Positions 57,378-64,000 of a stretch of 64,000 bases of DNA are shown piece by piece. Origin of the DNA: Novosphingobium rosa NBRC 15208. Its GTDB lineage: Bacteria > Pseudomonadota > Alphaproteobacteria > Sphingomonadales > Sphingomonadaceae. The DNA is taken from the NCBI RefSeq assembly GCF_001598555.1, contig NZ_BCZE01000037.1, positions 1 through 64,000 of the forward strand, given 5' to 3'. The notes below the pieces were generated by a model. It searched no databases. It worked only from the letters and a program-made list of their open reading frames with translations, and had not been told where the DNA came from. Position 1 is the stretch's first letter, and each line of letters begins with the position of its first letter. Position numbers and translations under genes: made by a program.

Positions 57378-58781
57378 TCAGATCCTTTGCTCCCATCCGC
57401 CGCCCAGCGCGCGGATCGCCGCCACGCTGGCCCGCGCGGTGTCGGCCCGCGCCATGGCCAGTCGGTCAGCGGCGGCGAGCAGCGCGCGATCGGCATCAAG
57501 GACATCGATCAGCGACACTACACCGGCGCCATAGGCTTGTCGCGCCTGGTCGCGCGCTTTGGTGAGGGATGCAAGCTGCTGTTCGCGCAAGGCAATCTCG
57601 GCGCGGCCTTGAGCGAGGCGGGTGAGGGCGTTCTCGACATCCTGCGTGGCCTGCAGCACCGCGCCGCGATAGAGCGCCAGCGCTTCGGCCTCACGCCCGC
57701 GCGCTTGGGCGACGTCGGCATCGACCTTGCCGAAATCGAAAAGCCGCCAGCGCAAGGCGCCGCCGCCGCTGGCCTGAAGCGCATTGCCGGAGACCATGCT
57801 GGCGCCGCCCACGGTGGCCACGCCCAGCAGGCCATCGAGCGATAGATGCGGATAGTAGTCGGCCATGGCGACACCGATCCGCGCATTGGCGGCGGCGACC
57901 TGCCGTTCCGCCGCGACCAGATCGGGGCGGCGGCGCATCAGCTCGGCAGGCTCGATGCTGCCGCCCGGATCGGGGGCGAGCGGGATGGCCACGGCGGTGG
58001 CCAAGGTTTCGGCCCCGGCGCCTGCCTGCTGGCCGCCCAGCACGGCGAGCCGGTTGATCTGCCCGGCAATCGCGGCCTGCAGCGGCGGGATGGAGGCCTC
58101 GATCCCCTGCTGCTCGCCCAAGGTGCGGTTGAGCGCCAGATCGGAGGCGACGCCCTGATCGCTCTGCTGGCGCACCAGATCGACCAGTTGCCTTTCGGTC
58201 TGCAACTGCCCCTGCGCCACGGCCAGCCGCGCTTGAAGCCCGCGCAATTGCAGATAGGCATCGACGGTTTCCGCCGCGATGCTGAGGCGCACCGCATCGG
58301 CGCTGGCCAGCGTGGAGGCCAGATCGGCGCGTGCGGCTTCACGCCCGCGCCTGAGGCTGCCAAAGAGATCGATCTCCCAACTGGCCTGAGCGCCTGCCTG
58401 ATAGAGCGCATAGTCGCGCGGGAAGCCGAGTTCGCGCGAGGCGGCGCCAAAGGGTGTTTGCAGCGAGGTATGGTCGCGTTCCGCCGAGGCCCCCACGCCC
58501 ACCGTGGGCAGCAGCGCCGCACCCGCCGCCCTGGCCATGCCCCGCGCCTGATCGATCCGCGCGGCGGCTGCGGCAATGTCCATATTCTGCGCCAGCGCCT
58601 GATCGACCAGCCTGTCCAGCACAGGATCGTTGAAGCGCTTCCACCATTGCGCCTCTGCCGGGGCGATGGTGGCGGGCGCATGATAGGTGGCGGTCAGCGC
58701 AACATCGGGTTTGCGGTAATCCGGCCCGACGGTGCAGCCCGTGAGCAGGCTGGTGGCCAGCAATGCGGATAACAGTTTCAT
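57378..58781 (-). CDS. outer-membrane efflux lipoprotein (NodT/OprM type)
   Basis: About 467 residues. The lipoprotein signal (LLSALLATSLLTGC) is followed by TVGPDYRKP, the NodT-family hallmark, and two TolC-type repeats with long helices. It forms the outer-membrane channel for the EmrAB-like pump. It lies 73 bp after the MFS gene, with a structured repeat in the gap, and is directly followed by tetR. The start at 58781 is where the signal peptide begins. Confidence 0.88.
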   Translation of the reverse strand: MKLLSALLATSLLTGCTVGPDYRKPDVALTATYHAPATIAPAEAQWWKRFNDPVLDRLVDQALAQNMDIAAAAARIDQARGMARAAGAALLPTVGVGASAERDHTSLQTPFGAASRELGFPRDYALYQAGAQASWEIDLFGSLRRGREAARADLASTLASADAVRLSIAAETVDAYLQLRGLQARLAVAQGQLQTERQLVDLVRQQSDQGVASDLALNRTLGEQQGIEASIPPLQAAIAGQINRLAVLGGQQAGAGAETLATAVAIPLAPDPGGSIEPAELMRRRPDLVAAERQVAAANARIGVAMADYYPHLSLDGLLGVATVGGASMVSGNALQASGGGALRWRLFDFGKVDADVAQARGREAEALALYRGAVLQATQDVENALTRLAQGRAEIALREQQLASLTKARDQARQAYGAGVVSLIDVLDADRALLAAADRLAMARADTARASVAAIRALGGGWEQRI

Positions 58782-58798
58782 GGGGCAAAACTCCAAGT

Positions 58799-58858
58799 TT
58801 TTGTTGGTCGCGTTTTCCGAGCCGCCGGATGTGCCCATCCGGCTTGAAAACGCTCTAG
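58799..58858. repeat. structured intergenic repeat, copy B
   Basis: Outer arms GCGTTTTC (58810-58817) and GAAAACGC (58846-58853) are identical to copy A at 22430-22534; the inner stem GCCGGATG/CATCCGGC differs from copy A by two fully compensated pairs. The CTAG at 58855-58858 supplies the TAG stop of the MFS gene. Confidence 0.75.
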
Positions 58859-60456
58859 TGCGCCGCATCGGGCGGCGGCGGGGCGGCGTTGGCGGGCGGT
58901 CGGCAGAAGGGCACCATCACCAGCGCGGCGATGAACATCCAGGCCAGCAGGCGGAACACATCGTTGAAGGCCAGAGTCAGCGCCTCGCGCCCCGCCACGC
59001 GGGCGAACAGGCCCTGAGCGCTGAGCAGCGCCTGGTGCGGATCGGGGGCGATGGCGCTCATCCGACCGGCCATGGCGGCGATGGTGTCGTTGATGGGAGC
59101 CGCGCCATGGGCCATGGCCTCGCCCAGACGCAGGCTATCCATGCGCGTGTGGTTCTGCAGCAGCGTGTTGACCACGGCGATGCCGATGGCCCCGCCCAGA
59201 TTGCGCATCAGATTGAACAGGCCGGAGGCGTATTTCAGCTCGGCGGGCTGGAAACCGGCCAGGGCCATCGTCACGCTGGGCACGATGCAGAGCATCATCG
59301 CAAAGCCGCGCAGGGCCTGGCTGGGCGCCAGCTCCCAAAAGCCCCAGTTGCTGGTCATGTTCGACGACAGCCACAGGCTGAGCGCAAAGCAGGTGAGCCC
59401 CACCGTGATCATGATTCGCGCATCCAGCTTCTGGCTGAGCGAGGCGGCCACCACCACGCTGAGCATTTGCGCCAGCCCGACAACGATCACCGTCTCGCCG
59501 ATCTGCAGCGAGTCAAACCCGCGCACCTGCCCCAGATAGACCGGCACCAGATAGACCGCCGAATACATGCCGACGCCAAGCACCAGATTGAAAATGCATG
59601 CAAAGGCGAATGTAGGCCGGCGAAAGGGGCTGAGCTTCACCAGCGGATTGGGCGAGAAGAAGGACCGCTCCAGAAACAGCACAAAGCCCACCAGCGAGCA
59701 CCAGCCCGCCATGGCGATGGTCTGATCGCCGAACCAGTCATGCCGGGGGCCTTCCTCAAGGACATATTCCAGCCCCGCGAGGAAGACCGCCATGGCGATC
59801 AGATGGCTCCAGTCGATGCGGCCGAAGAGGGCGGGTTGCGCGCGGTCGACGCGGATCACCTGCGATGACAGCAAAGTCACCACGATCCCCGGGATCACAT
59901 TGATGAAGAACAGCCAGCGCCAGTCGAGCCAGTCGGTGATCGCGCCGCCCGCGCTGGGGCCAAGGGTGGGGGCCAGCACGCTGACCGCGCCCAGAATCGC
60001 CGGGATCATCGCGCGCTGTTTGCCGGTGAAGATGGTGAAGGCGGTGGCGAAGACCAGCGAGACCATCGTGCCGCCGGTAAAGCCCTGCGCCGCGCGAAAG
60101 GCGATCATCGAGCTCATATCCCAGCTCAAGCCGCACATCAGGCTGAAAAAGGTGAAGCTGGCGGCGGAAAAGGTGAAGGCCCAGCGCGTCGACATCGCAT
60201 GGGCCAGATAGCCCGAGAGAGGGATCATCACGAGTTCGGCCATCAGATAGGCGGTCTGCACCCAGCTGATCTCGTCTGGCCCGGCGGCCAGGCCCGCCTG
60301 CACATCGCGCAGGGATGCCGAAACGATCTGAATATCGAACAGCGCCATAAATTGCCCGAAGGCCATCACGGCCAGAATCAGGAACTTGCGACCCGTGGGC
60401 ATGCCTTGCGGATCATGCGCCCAGTCCTGTCCGATCCCCTTTAGCCAAGCTGTCAT
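58855..60456 (-). CDS. DHA2-family MFS drug efflux transporter (EmrB-like)
   Basis: About 533 residues with 14 predicted membrane helices. Motifs: FGQFMALFDIQIVSASL (TM1, D-x-T/Q-I-V-N-like), the GFTGGTM loop and LGPSAGGAITDWLDWRWLFFINVIPG (antiporter motif C region, read in sections). It exports hydrophobic drugs in exchange for protons, together with the EmrA-like adaptor and the outer-membrane factor. The start at 60456 (MTAWLKGIG) has GAAAGGG; the frame is open to 60501 but that lies inside the operator. Confidence 0.88.
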   Translation of the reverse strand: MTAWLKGIGQDWAHDPQGMPTGRKFLILAVMAFGQFMALFDIQIVSASLRDVQAGLAAGPDEISWVQTAYLMAELVMIPLSGYLAHAMSTRWAFTFSAASFTFFSLMCGLSWDMSSMIAFRAAQGFTGGTMVSLVFATAFTIFTGKQRAMIPAILGAVSVLAPTLGPSAGGAITDWLDWRWLFFINVIPGIVVTLLSSQVIRVDRAQPALFGRIDWSHLIAMAVFLAGLEYVLEEGPRHDWFGDQTIAMAGWCSLVGFVLFLERSFFSPNPLVKLSPFRRPTFAFACIFNLVLGVGMYSAVYLVPVYLGQVRGFDSLQIGETVIVVGLAQMLSVVVAASLSQKLDARIMITVGLTCFALSLWLSSNMTSNWGFWELAPSQALRGFAMMLCIVPSVTMALAGFQPAELKYASGLFNLMRNLGGAIGIAVVNTLLQNHTRMDSLRLGEAMAHGAAPINDTIAAMAGRMSAIAPDPHQALLSAQGLFARVAGREALTLAFNDVFRLLAWMFIAALVMVPFCRPPANAAPPPPDAAH

Positions 60457-60482
60457 CACGGCCCTTTCCGATTCCATCTCGA

Positions 60483-60524
60483 CAAATATGATGTTCATCA
60501 TCTAAATGACGATCATCATATTTG
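60483..60524. promoter_or_regulatory. 42-bp nested palindrome, efflux operator
   Basis: CAATATGATG-type arms: CAAATATGATG (60483-60493) and CATCATATTTG (60514-60524) are perfect inverted repeats with a 20-bp spacer that contains further ATGAT/ATCAT half-sites. It lies between the divergent EmrB-like and EmrA-like genes and is the probable TetR binding site. Confidence 0.7.
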
Positions 60525-60562
60525 CAAGGGCGCGTCGTCAGCCAGGCATGCAGGAGGTTTCG

Positions 60563-61714
60563 ATGAGTGAAGCGGTACAGCAGATCACAGCCCGCCGGGC
60601 CGAGCCGGAACCCTCCGGACATGGCGCCGCGCAGGCGCCGGAAACCGCGCGGGGGGGGGCCGGCCGGCGTACGGTGATTGCCTCGGCCATCGCGCTGGGC
60701 GTGGCCCTGGCGGGCATCGGCTGGATCGCCATGAGCCCTGCCACCGAGTCGACCGACGATGCCTATGTCGCCGCCGACTCGACCTCCGTGGCGCCCAAGG
60801 TGCGCGGACTGGTCTCGGCGGTGCTGGTGCGTGACAATCAGGCGGTGCATGCGGGCGATCCGCTGGTGCGCATCGATCCGGAAGAGTTCGATGCCAGGCT
60901 GCTGGCGGCGCAGGCCAGCCTTGCCGATGCCAGGGCCAATGTCGCCTCGGCGCGCGCCGCGCTGGTTAGCCTTGGGGCGGAGGAAAGGTTGAACGCCGCG
61001 CAGGTGACGGCGGCGCGCACGCAAATCCGCTCCAGCACGGCGGAAGCCGAGCGCGCCGATGCCGACCGTCGCCGTTACGACACGCTGGTGGCCACGGGCG
61101 CGGTGGCGCGGCGCGATGCCGATACCTATCGCACCACGGCGGTTTCCGCCGAGCAGGCGGCTGCCAAAACCGCCGCTTTGCTGGCGGTGGCGCAGCGGGA
61201 ATCCGGTGTGACCTCGGCCAGGCGCCCCGGTCTGGAAGCCGCGCTGGACAAGGCTTTGGCCGGGCAGCAACAGGCGCAGGCCGCCATCGATCTGGCGCGG
61301 CAGGATCAGGGCCATGCGCTGATCCGCGCGGCGGTGGATGGGGTGGTGGGCAACCGGCAGGTGCGGGTGGGCGATTATGTGCAGCCCGGCTCTCGCCTGC
61401 TGACGCTGGTGCCGATGCATGCCCTCTACATCACCGCCAATTTCAAGGAGACGCAGATGCGCCATATGCGCGTGGGGCAGAGCGTCACCATTGCGGTCGA
61501 TGCGCTGGGTCATGGCCTGCGCGGCACGGTGGAGAGCATCGCGCCCGGATCGGGCTCAAGCTTTTCCCTGCTGCCCTTCGAGCCGGGCACGGGCAATTTC
61601 ACCAAGATCGTGCAGCGCGTGCCGGTGCGTATCCGCTTCGATGGCAGTCAGGCCGGGGCGGAACTGCTGCGGCCCGGCCTGTCGGTGACGGCCAGGGTGA
61701 AGGTCGGCGATTGA
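60563..61714 (+). CDS. EmrA/HlyD-family membrane fusion protein
   Basis: About 383 residues. One N-terminal membrane helix (VIASAIALGVALAGIGWIA) is followed by the biotinyl-lipoyl half ESTDDAYVAADSTSVAPKVR, long coiled-coil helices rich in Ala/Arg/Glu, and the second lipoyl half VDGVVGNRQVRVGDYV. It bridges the MFS pump and the outer-membrane channel across the periplasm. AGGAGG lies 6 nt before the ATG at 60563. It is transcribed divergently from its partners across the shared operator. Confidence 0.88.
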   Translation: MSEAVQQITARRAEPEPSGHGAAQAPETARGGAGRRTVIASAIALGVALAGIGWIAMSPATESTDDAYVAADSTSVAPKVRGLVSAVLVRDNQAVHAGDPLVRIDPEEFDARLLAAQASLADARANVASARAALVSLGAEERLNAAQVTAARTQIRSSTAEAERADADRRRYDTLVATGAVARRDADTYRTTAVSAEQAAAKTAALLAVAQRESGVTSARRPGLEAALDKALAGQQQAQAAIDLARQDQGHALIRAAVDGVVGNRQVRVGDYVQPGSRLLTLVPMHALYITANFKETQMRHMRVGQSVTIAVDALGHGLRGTVESIAPGSGSSFSLLPFEPGTGNFTKIVQRVPVRIRFDGSQAGAELLRPGLSVTARVKVGD

Positions 61715-61717
61715 CCG

Positions 61718-62707
61718 TCACGCAGCGGCGGAAGGGGAGCCTTCGCCGCTGAGCAGCAGGGCGGTTTCCACCCGGTTGCGCCCGTTGCTCTTGGCCTTGT
61801 AGAGCGCGGTATCGGCGGCCTGAAGCAAGGAGGAGGGCATCTGGATCGAGGCCCCCGTGCGCGACAGGGCCGTGGCCACGCCGGTGCTGATCGTCACGAT
61901 GCCGCCCGCGTTCTCGCTATGCGGGATGGCCAGAGCCTGCACGGCGTTGCGGATCGCCTCGGCCACCTGCACCGCGCCTGCGGCGTCGGTGTCGGGCAGG
62001 ATCACCGCCAGTTCCTCGCCGCCATAGCGCGCGGCCAGATCGGCGGGGCGGCGCAGCGCCGACTGGATCGCCGAGGCCACCGCGCGCAGGCAATCGTCGC
62101 CCACCTGATGGCCATAGCGGTCGTTGAAGGCCTTGAAATGGTCGAGGTCCATCAGCAGCAGCGAAAGCTGCCCATTGCCGCGCCGGGTGCGCAGCCATTC
62201 ATGGTCCAGCGCGGCATCGAAGGCGCGGCGGTTGGCAAGGCCGGTCAGGCCATCGGTCATGGCGAGGCGGGAGAGCTGTTCCTCCAGTTGTTTGCGCTCG
62301 GTGATGTCGCGCATCACGATCACCAGCTCGTGCTCGCCGCTCTCGGGAGCGATGACCCGGCGCGCGCTGCCCTCCACCCAGACCACCGTGTCATCCTTGC
62401 GGCGCACGCGATAGGCGAGGGGCGGACTGCTTTCATCGCCCTCCTGATGCTGCGACTGGGCCGCCATGATCAGTGGCAGATCCTCGGGCAGGACGAAATC
62501 GGCGGGGCCTTTGCCGATGATCTCGTCTGCGGGCCAGCCCAGCACGCGCTCGGCGGAGGGGGAGACGTAATGGGCGATTCCCCGGGCGCTGCAGCGGAAG
62601 ATCACGTCATTGTTGTGCTCGGCCAGCATGCGGAAGGTGGCGGCCTCCTTGCGGGCCAGTTCGGCCTTGCGTCCGCCGCCCAGCAGGGTTCTGATCCATG
62701 ACAGCAT
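61718..62707 (-). CDS. PAS-GGDEF diguanylate cyclase
   Basis: About 329 residues. An N-terminal PAS domain (residues 25-150: HNNDVIFRCSARGIAHYVSP; WVEGSARRV; MRDITERKQLEEQ) is followed by a GGDEF domain with MTDGLTGLANRRAFD, DLDHFKAFND and the active-site loop RYGGEEL. The inhibitory RxxD site (RPAD) sits five residues before the loop, so product inhibition should work. It makes cyclic di-GMP from GTP in response to the PAS ligand. Without N-terminal membrane helices it is cytoplasmic. Confidence 0.9.
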   Translation of the reverse strand: MLSWIRTLLGGGRKAELARKEAATFRMLAEHNNDVIFRCSARGIAHYVSPSAERVLGWPADEIIGKGPADFVLPEDLPLIMAAQSQHQEGDESSPPLAYRVRRKDDTVVWVEGSARRVIAPESGEHELVIVMRDITERKQLEEQLSRLAMTDGLTGLANRRAFDAALDHEWLRTRRGNGQLSLLLMDLDHFKAFNDRYGHQVGDDCLRAVASAIQSALRRPADLAARYGGEELAVILPDTDAAGAVQVAEAIRNAVQALAIPHSENAGGIVTISTGVATALSRTGASIQMPSSLLQAADTALYKAKSNGRNRVETALLLSGEGSPSAAA

Positions 62708-62841
62708 AGGTTCCCTGCCCCTTGTCGACGCCACATCCTTGGCCGACCGAAGCAGGGCTTTGGAATGGTGGGGAGGCTAACCAAACGTCGCTGATATCGG
62801 TTTAGGCGGAGGTTGCGCGTTTTTACGTATCTGGCGACAAG

Positions 62842-64000
62842 CTAGGGCTTGAAGCGCATCGTGGCGCGCAGGCCCCATGTGCGCGGGCGGGCGTAGACGC
62901 TCAGCACTTCGCCGTCATAGATCGACTGGTCCAGCGCATAGCTGCGATAGTGAGCATCGTTGATGTTGTTGATGAAAGCGGCGAGATCCCAGCGGTCGCC
63001 GGGCAGGGTGAGGCCGATCCGCAGATTGGCGACCGTGTAGGCGTCCTCACGCTCGACGGGGGCGCACAGGACGGTGAAGCAGAAGCCTCCCGAATGCATC
63101 ACATCGGCCTGAAGCGAGGGTTTGAAGCTGCCGAGGGCGAAGGTGTAGCGCGCCAGCGCGAAGCCCGAAAAGCCCGGCGCCTGAGGCAGGTCATGGCCGA
63201 CCACGGTGATGCTGTCGGGCAAGGTCACATTGCTGACATGGGTGCTGAGGAAGGCGGTGCTGGCTTCAAGGTGCAGGCCGCGCAGAGGGTCTGTCTGAAA
63301 TTCGGCCTCCAGGCCTTTGGAGCGGGCGGGCAGGTTCAGCACCGTCTGGATCAGGCCCAGTTGCGCAAAGGCCTGATAGTTCCGGTAATCGTAGGAGAAG
63401 GCCGCAAGGTTCAGGCTGGAATGGCCCGGCAGCGTCAGTTTCGCGCCCAGCTCATAGGCGTCGAGCGTTTCGGGCCGGTAGGGGATGCCGTTGAGTGAAG
63501 CGGCCTCATCGCCGGGCAGGGGGGTGCTGATCGGGAAGGTGAAGCCGCCGCTCTTCGATCCGCGGTTGAAGCTGGCGTAGAACAGCATGCGCGTATTGGG
63601 TTTGTACTCCAGCTGAGCGCGCGCTGTCAGCCCTCGATAGGTTTGCGTGGTGTCGGCGGGCGTCAGGGTGATGCCGTCCGAGGGCTGGGGCACGCCAAAG
63701 CTGCTGTAGCCGATTTGACTGGCATCGAAGGTGAGGCCAACCCCGGTCAAGGCTTCAGAGGCGGTGTAGGCGCCTCGTTTGCGATCGTTCCAGTAGCGCA
63801 ACCCGCCCACCAGCTTGAGCGTGTCTGTTAGCCGCCATTCGTCTTGCGCGAAAAAGGCGAAGGAGCGCATGTTCTGGGAGAAATAGGCATTGGGGAAATA
63901 GTCATTGGACACCGTGGCATACTGTCCGTAATAACGGCCATCCAACACCATGGCATAGGCTCCGGCCATCAGTTGGTGACGTCCGAGACGAGCCGCCAGC
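62842..64000 (-). CDS. TonB-dependent receptor, C-terminal part
   Basis: About 386 codons of the barrel region; the gene continues beyond the right edge. It shows typical receptor strands (FFAQDEWRLTDTLKLVGGLRY; FYASFNRGSKSGGF; YELGAKLTL) and ends WGLRATMRFKP with the near-terminal Phe. SKSGGF and LDAYELGAKL are characteristic of the sphingomonad receptor expansion. The ligand is unknown. Confidence 0.88.
   Translation of the reverse strand, partial: LAARLGRHQLMAGAYAMVLDGRYYGQYATVSNDYFPNAYFSQNMRSFAFFAQDEWRLTDTLKLVGGLRYWNDRKRGAYTASEALTGVGLTFDASQIGYSSFGVPQPSDGITLTPADTTQTYRGLTARAQLEYKPNTRMLFYASFNRGSKSGGFTFPISTPLPGDEAASLNGIPYRPETLDAYELGAKLTLPGHSSLNLAAFSYDYRNYQAFAQLGLIQTVLNLPARSKGLEAEFQTDPLRGLHLEASTAFLSTHVSNVTLPDSITVVGHDLPQAPGFSGFALARYTFALGSFKPSLQADVMHSGGFCFTVLCAPVEREDAYTVANLRIGLTLPGDRWDLAAFINNINDAHYRSYALDQSIYDGEVLSVYARPRTWGLRATMRFKP

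Noticed and set aside
1..64000. CRISPR arrays, rRNA genes, insertion sequences, integrases
   Set aside because: No regularly spaced repeats, no rRNA-like conserved stretches, and no transposase or integrase motifs were found on either strand.

Overview
The window is a compact, GC-rich chromosomal segment that reads like an alphaproteobacterium of the Sphingomonadaceae (Novosphingobium or a close relative). The grounds are four TonB-dependent receptors (two cut off by the window edges), a UrcA-family protein, a pqqABCDE cluster, FCD-type GntR regulators, and very tight gene packing with many 4-base overlaps and abutting convergent stops. The assignment comes from gene content, not from a marker gene. 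I see no rRNA, no intact tRNA, no CRISPR array, no insertion sequence and no replication origin.

Layout. 1-5k: start of a TonB receptor (minus), Rrf2 regulator, methyltransferase, exonuclease-BRCT fusion, and an FMN reductase divergent from a MarR-GNAT fusion. 4.5-6.3k: CLC channel. 6.4-17.6k: a catabolic cluster bounded by two FCD-type GntR regulators, containing two paralogous MFS importers, a porin, a PuuC-like aldehyde dehydrogenase, a DapA-family lyase and a FAD amine/amino-acid oxidase, followed by an EamA exporter. 17.6-21.3k: FrnE-like DsbA, an unrecognised protein, tautomerase, an SDR lacking its catalytic Tyr, and a divergent LysR. 21.4-26.5k (minus): TonB receptor, [2Fe-2S] ferredoxin and two paralogous metallo-beta-lactamase-fold proteins, one with a destroyed metal motif.

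27.1-38.2k (plus): an operon of NitT/TauT-type ABC importer, NikR-like regulator, two DUF1989 proteins (urea-carboxylase-associated, now known as carboxyguanidine deiminase subunits), a biotin-dependent urea/guanidine carboxylase, allophanate hydrolase and a beta-propeller protein. The most likely job is nitrogen acquisition from guanidine. No guanidine riboswitch was found in its leader, and the embedded NikR homologue has lost three of its four nickel ligands.

38.2-44.4k: UrcA protein, then a minus-strand operon of fatty-acid-hydroxylase-family enzyme, TPR-sulfotransferase and small exported protein, a LysR regulator, and a second, divergent hydroxylase paralogue with a membrane protein. 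A near-identical 23-bp dyad lies upstream of both hydroxylase genes. 44.6-52.1k: pqqABCDE with a proline-iminopeptidase-like hydrolase 6 nt behind it, then a large TonB receptor ending in a clear terminator. 52.1-54.4k: DsbA-like protein, DCC protein, an sbmA/bacA pseudogene and a CHAP-domain protein. 54.7-56.7k: ZIP transporter and COG0523 GTPase, convergent, sharing a 17-bp palindrome (candidate Zur box). 56.8-61.7k: EmrAB-type efflux pump with outer-membrane factor and TetR regulator around a 42-bp operator. 61.7-64k: PAS-GGDEF cyclase and the C-terminal part of a TonB receptor.

A structured intergenic repeat occurs three times, each time between two genes of a presumed operon and each time supplying the TAG stop codon of the upstream gene. 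Two of the copies show compensatory base changes in their inner stem.
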